From: Sisyra terminalis
Lineage: Eukaryota; Arthropoda; Insecta; Neuroptera; Sisyridae
NCBI GenBank assembly: GCA_958496175.1
Contig: OY292276.1
Coordinates: 61,765,080 to 61,829,079 of the forward strand
Reading direction: 5' to 3'
DNA length: 64,000 bases
Part shown: positions 37,101 to 49,199 of the stretch, piece by piece
How positions within the stretch are numbered: the stretch's first letter is position 1
Layout: each line of letters opens with the position of its first letter
Made by a program: the position numbers and the translations under genes
Notes under the pieces: model-generated
Seen by the model: the letters and a program-made list of their open reading frames with translations, nothing else
Databases searched by the model: none
What the model was told of the DNA's origin: nothing

Positions 37101-37420
37101 AGTTTATTTATTCAATATAACAATGACGCTATCTGAAACAATTGAACATCGAGAAATTGACACAAGTGCCAACACATGCGCATATAGATAAAAAGTTACT
37201 GAAGCAATTTGAAATTTAAATTTTCTTCTCGGATGCTTAAATATCTTAATTATTATCCTCGTTGATTATCCTTAATGCCATAATATCCGTTTTCTTATTT
37301 TTCCATTAACTTTTTCTGGATTTTCTATAAAATATCGAATTTTGACGTTTTAAATATGGACGTGACGTATAGGCAAGCAATGTACACAAATGTTAAGAAT
37401 TTGCCTACACTAATGGTGCT
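34170..37420 (+). repeat. R3, two tandem units of about 1.7 kb
   Basis: 34170-35720 and 35770-37420 match along their length in the same order. Shared landmarks are GTCCAAACTAACGTAA, CAACAGGTGGATG, TTGCACCCACCT and GCAAGCAATTTACACAAATG. Other copies lie inverted at 50.74-52.9 and 61.24-62.48 kb. No coding frame over 82 codons. No terminal repeats recognised, so the nature of R3 (satellite-like or fragment of a large element) is open. Confidence 0.85.
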
Positions 37421-37439
37421 AGTGAAGTAGTCTTAATGT

Positions 37440-38600
37440 TTTTTAAGACCCAAAATATTTTTTTTAATTATTCGAAATACTTATTAGTTTTCAAATATAT
37501 TTTTGAGCCTTGTTATACGTCAAATGTAGGTAAATATATGTTTTATATTTTAAATGTTGATATTTCTTTCCATTAAAAGATATTTGTATTAGCGGGTGAT
37601 GTAAAAAGTTTGGTCATTGCTAAAGCAAAACTAGCATTTAAATATATTTATATTTAATGATTAAGTATAGGCTCATAAAAATTCGTTAGTAAATTAGAGT
37701 TTTAAGAAAATTTACTTTTAATTTGCTTTATTTCTAATTTTTTAACTTTAAAAATTAAATAAATATCATCGTTTATTTTCGATTATTTCTAAACATAATA
37801 TCGAAATATACGAATGTTTTTGATTTTACATAGTTATAAACGTTATAAACTCCCAAAGCTTATGTTTATCAAATTTTTTTCTAAGCCCTGAATAATTTAT
37901 ATACTCAAATCATTGAGGAATAAAAATACTTTCTGAGTTAAGTAATCTTCAACCAACGAAACTCGTCAGTGATATTCTAAATATTTGACAATCATTTTCG
38001 GAATTTGGGCCTAAGAATTTATTAATTTTAATTCGCGAAAGTGTTCGGTTTTTATTTATTTACTTTAAATTCACAAGAACTGCAGAAATGCAAGTACTTA
38101 GAAGTCTGGACATTAAAATGTTTACGTGATTAAAAGTTACATGGAAATGTATAAACCTTTTTAAGTCATTTTAAATTCGCGAATATTATAGAAATGCAAG
38201 TATCAATTCATATTATTGTTTATGTGTTCTCGTGGATTCATTCGAGATATATGATTTTAAATTCACAAAAGTTTTCACAGAAGTTCCAAAACTTATCTAT
38301 ATCTATTCATTTTAAATTCGCAAGGGTTTCAGAAATGCGAATATTTAAAAGAAGATCATCAAAATTTCATCAAAATTTATTATGATATATGTACTCCTTT
38401 CCTCACCACCCTAGAGGTAGAGTACTAGGTGCGTTTTTTTTAAAGTGGTATCCCCAAGAGGCCTAATCCACGAATACGTAAACTGTTTTAAGATCACAAT
38501 AGTCAAAATATTTAAAGAAAAAACAAATATAAATTAATTCTTTATGATTAATATCAGGAAATAATCAAAAAAGTTTACGTATTAAATAAATAATATAAAC
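37440..38600. other. Intergenic with degenerate TTTAAATTCGCRA motif
   Basis: No gene seen. Between about 38027 and 38345 a motif like TTTTAAATTCGCAAG, often followed within 25 bp by CAGAAATGC, recurs five times at irregular spacing (38027, 38065, 38168, 38255, 38308). Confidence 0.5.
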
Positions 38601-38603
38601 TAT

Positions 38604-41600
38604 CAATTTGAGCACAGAATAGTCAATAAGACAATTCACCCAAAGATTGTTTCAATAATGGGAAAATTAAAGAGAAAAAAAACAACAAACTTATCAGCCT
38701 AAGGACCAAGAAATATATTTCCTTTTAGCATCAGAAGAATGTTGAAAAACAAAGAGGGAAATTAATCAAAAAGAAAAAGAAAATGAAACAATTTAGGATC
38801 TTTTGTCATCCATGACTATGCAAATGGATCAAATTGCTATAAAAAAAAATAACATATCCTAAATCTTAAACACAAAAATTCCTATCATCGTCAAATGGAA
38901 AGTTAAACAATTTTGTGGAAAAATTTAAAAAAAAACCGTTATAACCTAGCACTGATTAAACAATTGAACTGTCAAATGTATAACGGAAATTTCATACTTT
39001 CTAACCTAAATGTTCAAATCTTAACAATCATGGAAAAGTGACCTATCATTTTAGCAATTGAATTAAAAAAAAATAGCAATCTGAACAATGAATAGTCAAT
39101 CAGACATTTCACCCAATAATTGTTTCAACAATGAGAAAATGAAATTGAAAAAAAAACAACAAACTTATCAGCCTAAGGACTCAGAAATATTTTTCCTTTT
39201 AGCATCAGAAGATTGTTGCAAACAACACAGAAAAAAAATTAATAAAAAAGAATAAGAAAATGAAACAATTTGGGATCTTTTGTCATCTATGACTATGCAA
39301 ATGGATCAAATTGCCATAAAAAAATATATATAGATCGTAAATCCTAAACACTAAAGTTCCTATCATACTGATATGGAAAATTATACAATTTTATAGGAAC
39401 ATTAAGAAAAAAAAAATATTAACCTAGCGCAAATTTAACAGCAATCGAAGTGTCAAATGTCAAGAGTGAAATGAAAATTTCCTACTTTATAATCAAACGG
39501 ACCAATTTTTACAATTTTTAAAAAGAGACCTATCATTTCAGATATTTAAATTGAAAAAAAAAATACCAATTTGAACAATGAATAGTCAATCAGACATTTC
39601 ACCCAATAATTGTTTCAACAATGAGAAAATGAAAAACAAAGCGACAAACTTATCAGCCTAAGGACCAAGAAATATATTTCCTTTTAGCATCAAAAGATTG
39701 TTGCAAAAAAAAAGAGAAAAATTAATTAAAAAAGAAAAGAAAATGAAACAATTTGGGATCTTTTGTCATTTATGACTATGCAGTTGGATCAAATTGCCAT
39801 AAAAAAAAAAACTATCTGAAATCTAAAACACTGAAGTTCCTATCATAATGGAATGGAAAATTAAATAATTTTATGGAAAATTTAAAAAAAAAAACAATTA
39901 TAACCTAGCATGAATTTAACAACAATAAAACTGTCATATGTCAAAGGGATATGTCATACTTTCTAACTTAAATAATCAAATATTAACAATCATGAAATAG
40001 TGACATATAATTTTAGCAATTAAATTGAAAAAAAAAACTAGCGATTTGAACAATGAATAGTCAATCAGACATTTCACCCAACAATTGTTTCAAAATTGAG
40101 AAAATGAAAATGAAAAAAAAACAACAAACTTGTCAGCATAAGGACCAAGAAATATATTTCCTTTTAGCATCAAAAGAATGTTGCAAAACAAAGAGAAAAA
40201 TTAATTGAAAAAAAAAAGAAAATGAAACAATTTGGGGTCTTTTGTCATATATGACTATCCAATTGGATCAAATTGAAATAAAAAAAAAGAATATCTAAAA
40301 TCTAAAATATTAAAGTTCCTATCATAAGGGAGTGGAAAATTAATCAATTTTATGGAAAAATTAAAAAAAAAAGCAATTATAACCTAGCAATAATTAAGTA
40401 ACAATTGAACTGTCAAATGTCAACGGAAATTTCATACTTTCAAAACCTAAATGATCAAATATTAACAATCATGGACAAGTGACCTATCATTTCAGAGATT
40501 TAATTGAAAAAAAAAACAGCAATTTGGCAATGAATAGTCAATCAGACATTTCACCCAACAATTGTTTCAACAATGAGAAAATGAATGGAAAAAAAACAAC
40601 AAACTTATCAGCCTAAGGACCAAGAAATATATTTCCTTTTAGCATCAAAAGATTGTTGCAAAACAAAGAGAAAAATTAATTAAAAAAGAAAAAAAATGAA
40701 ACAATTTGGGATCTTTTGTCATTTATGAATATTCAAATGTATCAAATTGCTATAAAAAGAAAAAAACATATCTTCAATCTTAAACATTAAAGTTCCTTTC
40801 ATAATGGAATAGAAAGTTAAATAATTTTGTGGAAAAAATTTAAAAAAAACCGTTATAACCTAGCACTGATTAAACAATAGAACTGTCAAATGTCAAACGC
40901 AAATTTTATACTTTCTAACCTAAATGTTCAAATCTTAACAAGCATGAAAAAGTGACTTATCATTTGAGCTATTTTTAATAGAAAAAAAAATAGCAATCTG
41001 AACAATGAATAGTCAATCAGACATTTCACCCAATAATTGTTTCAACAATGAGAAAATGAAAATGAAAAAAAAAACAACAAACTTGTCAGCATAAGGACCA
41101 AGAAATATATTTCCTTTTAGCATCAAAAGAATGTTGCGAAGCAAAGAGAAAAATTAATGAAAAAAGAAAAAAAATTGAAACAATTTGGGATCTTTTGTCA
41201 TCCATGACTATGCAAATGGATCAAATTGCTATAAAAAAAATAACATATCCTAAATCTTAAACACAAAAATTCCTATCATCGTCAAATGGAAAGTTAAACA
41301 ATTTTGTGGAAAAATTTAAAAGAAAACCGTTATAACTTAGCACTGACTAAACAATTGAACAATCAAATGTCAAACGAAAATTTCAATCTTTCTAACCTAA
41401 ATAATCAAATCATTTTAGCGATTTAATTGAAAAAAAAAACTAGCAATTTGAACAATGAATAGTCAATCAGACATTTCACCCAATAATTGTTTCAACAATG
41501 AAAAAATGAAAATGAAAAAGAACAACAAACTTATCAGCCTAAGGACTCAGAAATATTTTTCCTTTTAGCATCAAAAGAGTGTTGCGAAAAAAAGAGAGAA

Positions 41601-43325
41601 ATTAATGAAAAAAGAAAGAAAAATTGAAACAATTTGGGATCTTTTGTCATCCATGACTATGCAAATGGATCAATTTGCTATAAAAAAAAAACAATACCTA
41701 AAATCTAAAACACTAAAGTTCCTATCATAATGGAATGGAAAATTAATCAATTTTTTGGAAAAATTTAAAAAAAAAACGTTAAAACCTAGCACTGATTAAA
41801 CAATTGAACTATCTAATGTCAAACGGAAATTTCATACTTTCTAACCTAAAAGATTAAATCTTAACAAGCATGTAAAATTGACCTATCATTTTAGCGATTT
41901 AATTGAAAAAAAAAACTAGCAATTTGAACAATGAATAGTCAATCAGACATTTCACCCAAAAATTGTTTCAACAATGAGAATATGAAAATGAATAATAAAA
42001 CAACAAACTTATCAGCATAAGGACCAAGAAATATATTTCCTTTTAGCATCAAAAGATTGTTGGAAAACAAAGAGAAAAATTAATTAAAAACGAAAAAAAA
42101 TGAAACAATTTGGGATAATTTGTCATATATGACTATGCAAATGGATCAATTTGCTATAAAAAAAAAAATATCCTAAATTCAAGACACTAAAGTTCCCTTC
42201 ATAATCGAATAGAAAATTAAACTTTAATGAAAAATTTTTAAAAAAAACCGTTTTAACCTAGCACTGATTAAACAATTGAACTATCTAATGTCAAACGGAA
42301 ATTTTAATCTTTCTAACCTAAATATTCAAATATTAACAATCATAAAAAAGTGACCTATCATTTTAGCGATTTAATTGAAAAAAAAAGTAATTTGAACAAT
42401 GAATAGTCAATTAGACATTTCACCCAACAATTGTTTCAACAATGAAAAAATGAAAATGAAAAAAAAACAACAAGCTTGTCAGCATAAGGACCAAGAAATA
42501 TATTTCCTTTTAGCATCAGAAGAATGTTGCGAAGCAAAGAGAAAAATTAATGAAAAAAGAAAAAAAATTGAAACAATTTGGGATCTTTTGTCATCCATGA
42601 CTATGCAATTGGATCAATTTGCTATAAAAAAAAAAAAATATCCTTAATTTAAGACACTAAAGTTCCTTTCATAATCGAATAGAAAATTAAACTTTAATGA
42701 AAAAATTTAAAAAAAAAAACCGTTATAACCTAGCACTGATTAAACAATTGAACTATCTAATGTCAAACGGAAATTTTAATCTTTCTAACCTAAATATTCA
42801 AATATTAACAATCATAAAAAAGTGACCTATCATTTTAGCGATTTAATTGAAAAAAAAAACTAGCTATTTGAACAATGAATAGTCAATTAGACATTTCACC
42901 CAACAATTGTTTCAACAATGAAAAAATGAAAATGAAAAAGAACAACAAACTTATCAGCCTAAGGACCAAGAAATATATTTCCTTTTAGCATCAAAAGATT
43001 GTTGGAATACAAAGAGTAAAATTAATTAAAAAAGAAAAAAAATGAAACAATTTGGGATAATTTGTCATCTATGACTATGTAATTGGATCAAATTGCCATA
43101 AAAAAAAAAAACAATATCTAAAATCTAAAAATTAAAGTTTCTATCATAAGGGAGTGGAAAATTAATCAATTTTATGGAAAAACTTTAAAAAATTATAACC
43201 TAGCACGAATTGAACAACAATAGAACAGTCAAATTTCAAACGGAAATTTTATACTTTTTAACCTAAATGATCAAATCCTAACAATCATAAAATAGGGTCC
43301 TATCATTTGAGTGATTTAAATGAAA
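38604..43325 (+). repeat. Satellite-like array, about ten 475-bp units
   Basis: Unit starts near 38604, 39077, 39567, 40042, 40520, 40994, 41444, 41920, 42389 and 42864; spacings are 450-490 bp. Each unit has GAACAATGAATAGTCAAT, then CAACAAACTTATCAGC, GGATCTTTTGTCAT and CCTAGCACTGATTAAACAA in fixed order. Units differ by substitutions and A-run lengths. The first is the most diverged. One unit keeps an 82-codon frame (42399-42647). There are no terminal inverted repeats at the array ends that I can see. Confidence 0.92.
42399..42647 (+). other. Open frame retained in one 475-bp unit
   Basis: 82 codons starting ATG inside the ninth unit. The product would be lysine/glutamine-rich, then EIYFLLASEECCEAKRK and IWDLLSSMTMQLDQ. 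The same frame is readable with stops or shifts in the other units; for example, the 39 kb unit stops after about 54 codons. I do not recognise a family. Promoter and splice signals are not evident. It may be a captured exon decaying in the array, or chance. Confidence 0.25.
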
Positions 43326-44880
43326 AAAAAAAATATGAATTTTTTGAAAAATGATAAAAAATGAGAGATTTTTTCGAAATTTTCCCAAAATGATTTTAGA
43401 ATGAAAATTAAAAAAAAAAAATCTTCTCTTACCCCAAACCAAAGTGAAATATGATGAATCGATGCCAGAGTAATCCAAATATCACTTTTTTTTACACACA
43501 CAATTTTTTTTAAATCACTTTTCATTTTAATAATTCATCCAACAATTGGACAACAATCAGGCGCCTGATTTTTGAGAGAATTTTAACGGACAGCAATTAA
43601 CCCCTTGAAATCTCGAAGCACACTGAGTGAAAGGTAAGGGTAGGCAAGCGGTTGGCGTATAAGGGATGCGTTTGAAGGCCACAAGTCTTCGAGTTGCATT
43701 GTTGCAAATTTAATTTCAATTTTTGTTGAAAATAAAATTTTAAATTTCGTACTTTAAACATATTTTGATAAGCTAAGAAAAATTATTGCTGCAGTAGGGC
43801 AATGATAAATATTTAGTGGATAGTTTGGAAAAATTAAAATTCATTGTATTTTTTTTTTTGCTATAACAATGGGACTAGAACTTATTTAAAAGCTGGAAGA
43901 ATTTTTTTTCAACAAAGCAAAGAAAACATTGCTTCTTTTTTTTCTTTCGTCTAATTGTTGTTTCTTTGCACTTCTTCTAAAAGTTCTTTTGGACTACTAA
44001 ATAGTTAAAATGATTAAGTTTTCAATACGACAACAATGATATCATGATACAATGTCACAATAGTCCTGTTATGGGATCTTCTCAATAGTCATTGATCCTT
44101 TTTTTTTTGTAGCAAAACAAATTTGTATTTAAAAAGCATTAGCTCCCCCATAGGAGGAGAATTCAAAAAATCGAAAATTCTACAAAAAATATTCCCAAAA
44201 AAATTCACAAATTCGACCAGCATTTCAAAATAATTTGAATTTTCCAAAAAAATTTATTTCCAAAACACTACTGCAAATTTATGCCTTTAATCGCTTTTTT
44301 CGATATTATTGATTCTCATATTAGGGTAGTACCAGGTTTTAAAGTTAATAGTTGTTTTATCGAATTTCGATTTTCCTATTATTTTCCTGAAATATTCAAA
44401 CATTATAATGTTCGGAAAATTTATCGAAAAACATAATACCTACCTTACCTACCTTATCCTTATATTAATTTAACTCTTCTTTGTGCTTCAACTGCAAAAA
44501 AAAAGCTTTGAAATATAAAATTCAAGAGGATGGGGGGGGGAGAAATCGAATCGAAACAATATATTCTATAAAAATAAATTTATTAACGTTAAATATCAAT
44601 TAATTATAAACAATAATACCATAACAGTTTTATGCATTTTTACAATAGTTTGCATAATTTAAGTAAAAGTATCAATTGCTTTTGTACTCAATTTCCTGAT
44701 AAAAGAAATTTGTAAAAAAAACTTTGATTTTAATTAATAAAACCAATCTGATGTCCAATTTACATTAAGCTGTAAACTAGGGAACTAATACCGCAACCCA
44801 TTTGCATAAATGTATAATGGGTTGCCTAACTTCTATAGTTTGTGAAAAATTGGTTAATTGCAATGGATTATAGATAATTG
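43326..44880. other. Intergenic, no gene recognised
   Basis: AT-rich with a short G-run near 44530-44540. Two overlapping minus frames at 43278-43525 are F/K-rich composition artefacts. Confidence 0.45.
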
Positions 44881-44882
44881 TC

Positions 44883-46860
44883 GCTGAAATTGTGCAGAAT
44901 ATTTTAAATTGAATCATCTTTAACGGTATGCTTAAAAAAATTTTGCATTTATTGGCTTATTCCTTGGGAAATTAAAATGGGAAGTTAAGCAGGTGAAAAT
45001 GCATGCACCTCAAATGAGCCTAAAAATTGGCCGTTTTCAAGGGATGATTTTTCTTTATAAGGGCATATTTTATCCCCAGATTATAAAAAATTGTCAGTGC
45101 ATGAGTAGTGATGCAAAAAAATTTTGGTCCTTTGTCCAAAGGACACCCGCAATTTCGTTTCAAAGTTTGATAGAAGGACCATTTTCAAGTGCGTAAAATG
45201 GATATAAGGGACGGTTTTTTTCGCTGAAATTGAGCTAAATATTTTAGACTAAATCATATTTAATGGTATTGCTTAAAAAAATTTCACTTTTATTGGCTAA
45301 ATCCTTGGGAAATCAATATGGGAAGTTAATCAGGTAAAAATGCATGCAACTCAAATAAGCCCTAAAATTGGTCGTTTTCCAGGGATGATTTTTCCTTATA
45401 AGGATTTATAATATCCGCAGATTATAAAAAATTGCCATCACGTGAGTAGTGATGTGAAAAAATTTTGCACCTTTTTCCAAAAGGACACCCGCAATATAAT
45501 TTCAAAGTTTCAAAAAGGTCAATTTTAAATGCATAAAAAAAGATATAAGGGATGGTTTTTTTCGCTGAAATTGTGCTAAATATTTTAGACTAAATTATAT
45601 TTAACTGTATTGCTTAAAAAAATTTCACATTTATTGGCTAAATCCTTGGGAAATCAATATGGGAAGTTAAGCAGGTAAAAATGCATGCACCTCAAATAAG
45701 CCCTAAAATTGGTCGTTTTCCAGGGATGATTTTTCCTTATAAGGATATATTTTATCCGCAGATTATAAAAAATTGCCATCACGTGAGTAGTGATGTGAAA
45801 AAATTTTGCACCTTTTTCCAAAAGGACACCCGCAATATAATTTCAAAGTTTGAACAAAGGACAATTTTCAAATGCATAAAATGGATATAAGGGATGGTTT
45901 TTTTCGCCTAAATTGAGCTAAATATTTTAGACTAAATCATATTTAATGGTATTGCTTAAAAAAAATTCATTTTTATTGGCTAAATCCTTGGGAAATCAAT
46001 ATGGGAAGTTAAGCAGGTAAAAATGCATGCACCTCAAATTAGCCCTAAAATTGGTCGTTTTCAAGGGGTGATTTTTCCTTATAAGGATATATTTTATCCA
46101 CAGATTATAAAAAATTGCCATCACGTGAGTAGTGATGCGAAAAAATTTTGCACCTTTTTCCAAAAGGACGCCCGCAATATCATTTCAAAGTTTCAAAAAG
46201 GTCAATTTTCAAATGCATAAAAAAGATATAAGGGATGGTTTTTTTCGCTGAAATTGTGCATAATATTTTAGGCTGAATCATATTTATCAGTATTGCTCAA
46301 CAACAATTTGCATTTCTTAACTAAATTCATGGAAAATTAAACCCGGAAGTTAAGGGGTTGAAAATGCATGCATCAAATTAGCCCTAAACTTGGTCGTTTA
46401 CAAGGGATGATTTTTCCTTGTAAGGGCATATTTTATCCCCAGATTATAATAAATTACCAGTACGTGACCTGTGATGCGAAAAAATCTTGGTCCTTTGTCC
46501 AAAAGGACACCCGCAATATCAATTCAAAGTTTCAAAAAGGACAATTTTCAAGTGCATATAAAAGATATAAGGGATGGTTTTTTTCGCTGAAATTATGCAG
46601 AATATTTTAGACTGAATCATATTTAACAATATTGCATAAAAACAATTTGCAATTCTTGGCTAGATCCATGAAAAATTAAAACCGGAAGTTAAGGGGTTGA
46701 AAATGCATGCATCAAGTTTTCGAGGGGTGATTTTTCCTTATAATGGTATATTTTATCAACGGATTATGGGGCAATGTCCGCACTTGAGTAAAAATGTGAA
46801 AAAACGTTGGTCCTTTGTCCAAAAGAACACCAGCAAATTTTCTAAAGAATAGGTGAGAAA
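44883..46860 (+). repeat. Satellite-like array, six 341-bp units
   Basis: Unit starts at 44883, 45223, 45564, 45906, 46248 and 46587; spacings are 339-342 bp. Units begin GCTGAAATTGTGC and contain AATGCATGCACCTCAAAT and GGTTTTTTTCGCTG. Most units carry a parallel open frame of 65-80 codons (starts near 44993, 45681, 46023 and 46368) with the shared core KIGRFQGMIF and FYPQIIKNC. No family recognised. The last unit is the most diverged. It is unrelated to the 475-bp array 1.5 kb to the left. Confidence 0.92.
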
Positions 46861-47393
46861 TTTAAATGGTAAAAGAAATATAGTTATAACAAAAATCTGC
46901 CGTACCTACCATCATAAAATAATATGTAAAATAATCAAAAAACATATTCTGTAAAAATTTTATTTCTATCGCAATAATTTTGAAAATTTCCAAACTGTTC
47001 CGAACCATCAAATATCCGATGACCGAACTTCTAGTACGTTTCTTTCATATTTTGTACTAGTTCGCCGAAACGATGAAACCGGTCTAGTAAAGTGTTCTAT
47101 AAAAATGGTGCAATGTCACCCTAGTGCCAACGGTTTGAACTAACATTTGAATTGACATCCCGTGAATTAACCTCACCTGGTGCTCATATGCAATCGTTTT
47201 TTCTTTGCAAAAAATTTAATCCAGCCGATTATCTCTATTAACTATACATTTGGACCATATTTCTAACAATTTCAAAGGATGCCAAGCCGCAAAAAATCAT
47301 TTCTCTGTAGATCTTCTGTAAGATAACAGGTGGTGCCCAACAGGTGTGGATTTGATCGACACAAATAAGTATTAATCCGAAGGAGTCTAGCCC

Positions 47394-47553
47394 CAAGGGT
47401 TGTAAATTACACAGGGTGCTCCATTAGAAAACAAAAAATTACGTCATACGAAGAATTTTGAAATTTGTATCAGTCCGAAGATATGTACGAATTTCTTCTG
47501 GACGTAGCCACTGGTAGCCACCATGAGGCCACCTGTGTATTGTATAAACCTTG
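47394..47553 (+). mobile_element. Mutator-like MITE, copy 3
   Basis: 160 bp, ends CAAGGGTTGTAAATTAC and TATAAACCTTG. The 9-bp flanks are GTCTAGCCC (47385-47393) and TTCTAGCCC (47554-47562), one mismatch. It lies 500 bp beyond the stop codon of the lipase-like gene. Confidence 0.88.
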
Positions 47554-47555
47554 TT

Positions 47556-47912
47556 CTAGCCCAGGAAATAAGCCACAAGTGAAATTATGATCCAAATGAT
47601 CAATCCATATCTTTCCACTCGTATTATCTGAGAGCCCAGGGGAATTACTTGCATTACTTGCATTGCTTATTTTAATATTCTTGCCGTTTTTCGTGCTAAA
47701 ACTTGATTCAAATGTACACAATTGATTAATATTTTCATTCAACAACGTATACAATTCCACGTGTTAACGTAAACACTGAGATTTCTTAAGATAATGCCTA
47801 AAATCAAGCTTCGATAAGTATTCGATATCAATAAGCCAAAACCATCGTTAACTTGTACTTTTTAGGCACTAAATCCGACATCTTCCAGCTATTAAAAGTT
47901 ATGAAATCATGG
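47556..47912 (-). other. Possible small membrane-anchored gene, uncertain
   Basis: On the minus strand one frame ends RYGLIIWIIISLVAYFLG followed by TAG at 47558-47556, a typical hydrophobic C-terminal anchor. About 290 bp upstream, AAG-ATG-TCG opens MSDLVPKK (about 47886). Joining them needs one or more small introns that I could not resolve. The N-rich frame VELYTLLNENINQL lies between in another phase. It may be a tiny tail-anchored protein gene or chance. Confidence 0.2.
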
Positions 47913-48052
47913 GAAAAGCTTAAGATTATCAAAATAAGAAATTGGCAGACCCGGAAGACCATCTATTGGCCGCCACCATCGTCCACCAGATATTGCCAAA
48001 TTCCGGTTTGATATTAACGATAATAATACACCAGTAAAACTATATATTTTTA

Positions 48053-49006
48053 TTAAAACTTTTGTTGTTGACAGTGAATTTTATGTTTTATTGGAGACTT
48101 GCATTTCTTTTTGGTCGAAAAGCAATAACATCCTGTTGTGCTAACGGGACAATGAAACCCAAAAATGGCGAAATTTTTCTTCGTCAAACAACTGTAGGCT
48201 TTCCAGTGGCAGCGATTAATTGAATTCGTATAGTACGTCAGAGCTTTCATATGGCTACAAATGCCATCTTCGTCGCTATAACATCCTGGTTGTGGTGCAA
48301 TGCCTCCGTTTATGTAGAAATCCACGGTGCCAATGGCCTCGTCCAGGCCCAACTTGTTGGTGCACGTGTGCACCACATCGACAAACGTGGCATCCGATTT
48401 ATCGAGCCGATGCTCGCACGATTGGCCCTGGAAGCCGTCACTGGACGGATCCAGACCGGTGATACGAGCCAACGTCAATGCCGGCGACTTTCGATACAAT
48501 TCTTTGCCGATAAACCCGGCCAAATGAGCCCCCGCGGCGAATCCGATCATGTGAATATTGTTGAATGATCCACATTTGAATATTTTCTCCACAAAATCGG
48601 CAATGTGGACGGCGACCGTTCGAATGCGAGCCGATTCCGGTTGGCCATCGTTAAAGTTGGACCAGTCCACGAAAATAATGTTGTACTCGGCGTATTGCAG
48701 CAGTTCGTTGCGTAGCTGGATTAATGCATCGCTGTTGGCCGTCTGATAACAGGCTGGAATGATGAAGATTGTCGGGACATCGTAATTGAGCGGCGACGCC
48801 TGAATATTGGTCTCCGATAAATCATAGTCGCATGAATTATTTCCACTTTCACAAAAGCGTTTGTATAGTTTGTAGAAAAGTTCTTCGGGTTGCTCAGCTA
48901 GAAAAGACTTTAAAATTCAATTCAGATATTATCGTGAAGCATTTGGCTTACCATAAATTTCCCTATATATGTTTAAAAGCAATAAAATGGCTAGTAAATA
49001 TTTCAT
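48053..49006 (-). CDS. Secreted lipase-family protein lacking catalytic serine
   Basis: Two exons, 48952-49006 and 48053-48897 (intron 54 bp), give 299 residues. It begins with a signal peptide MKYLLAILLLLNIYREIYA. The body follows the insect lipase/phospholipase A1 family (PF00151): DVPTIFIIPAC, NIIFVDWSNF (93-100), GFAAGAH (137-143), ITGLDPSSDGF with Asp168, DVVHTCTN, and CSHMKALTYY with His234. The spacing of the three positions (139/168/234) fits active relatives. At 139, however, the nucleophile Ser of GxSxG is Ala (codon GCC). Family knowledge says such serine-less members cannot hydrolyse by the usual mechanism and may bind lipids or act as yolk-protein-like or secreted ligands. The cysteines expected for disulfides (179, 197, 224, 232) are kept, suggesting a folded, selected protein. 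Confidence 0.92.
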
Positions 49007-49199
49007 GATTAACAATAAATAAGTGTAAAATGTTTGTTAAAGAAAAAAATTGACAAGAACATAGTATCCATGTCAAAATCAATTTATGAAAATGAAATTT
49101 CAAATCAAGTTACTCTAGAATATTGTTGCGAAAATATAGTTATTAATTATTTAGTTTTGATAGTTTATTTCTATATCTTATATAAGTTGTATTAGTAAA

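Noticed and set aside
38604..46860. CRISPR-like regularity of the two arrays
   Set aside because: Units are 341-475 bp with no short repeat/unique spacer alternation, and the genome is eukaryotic.
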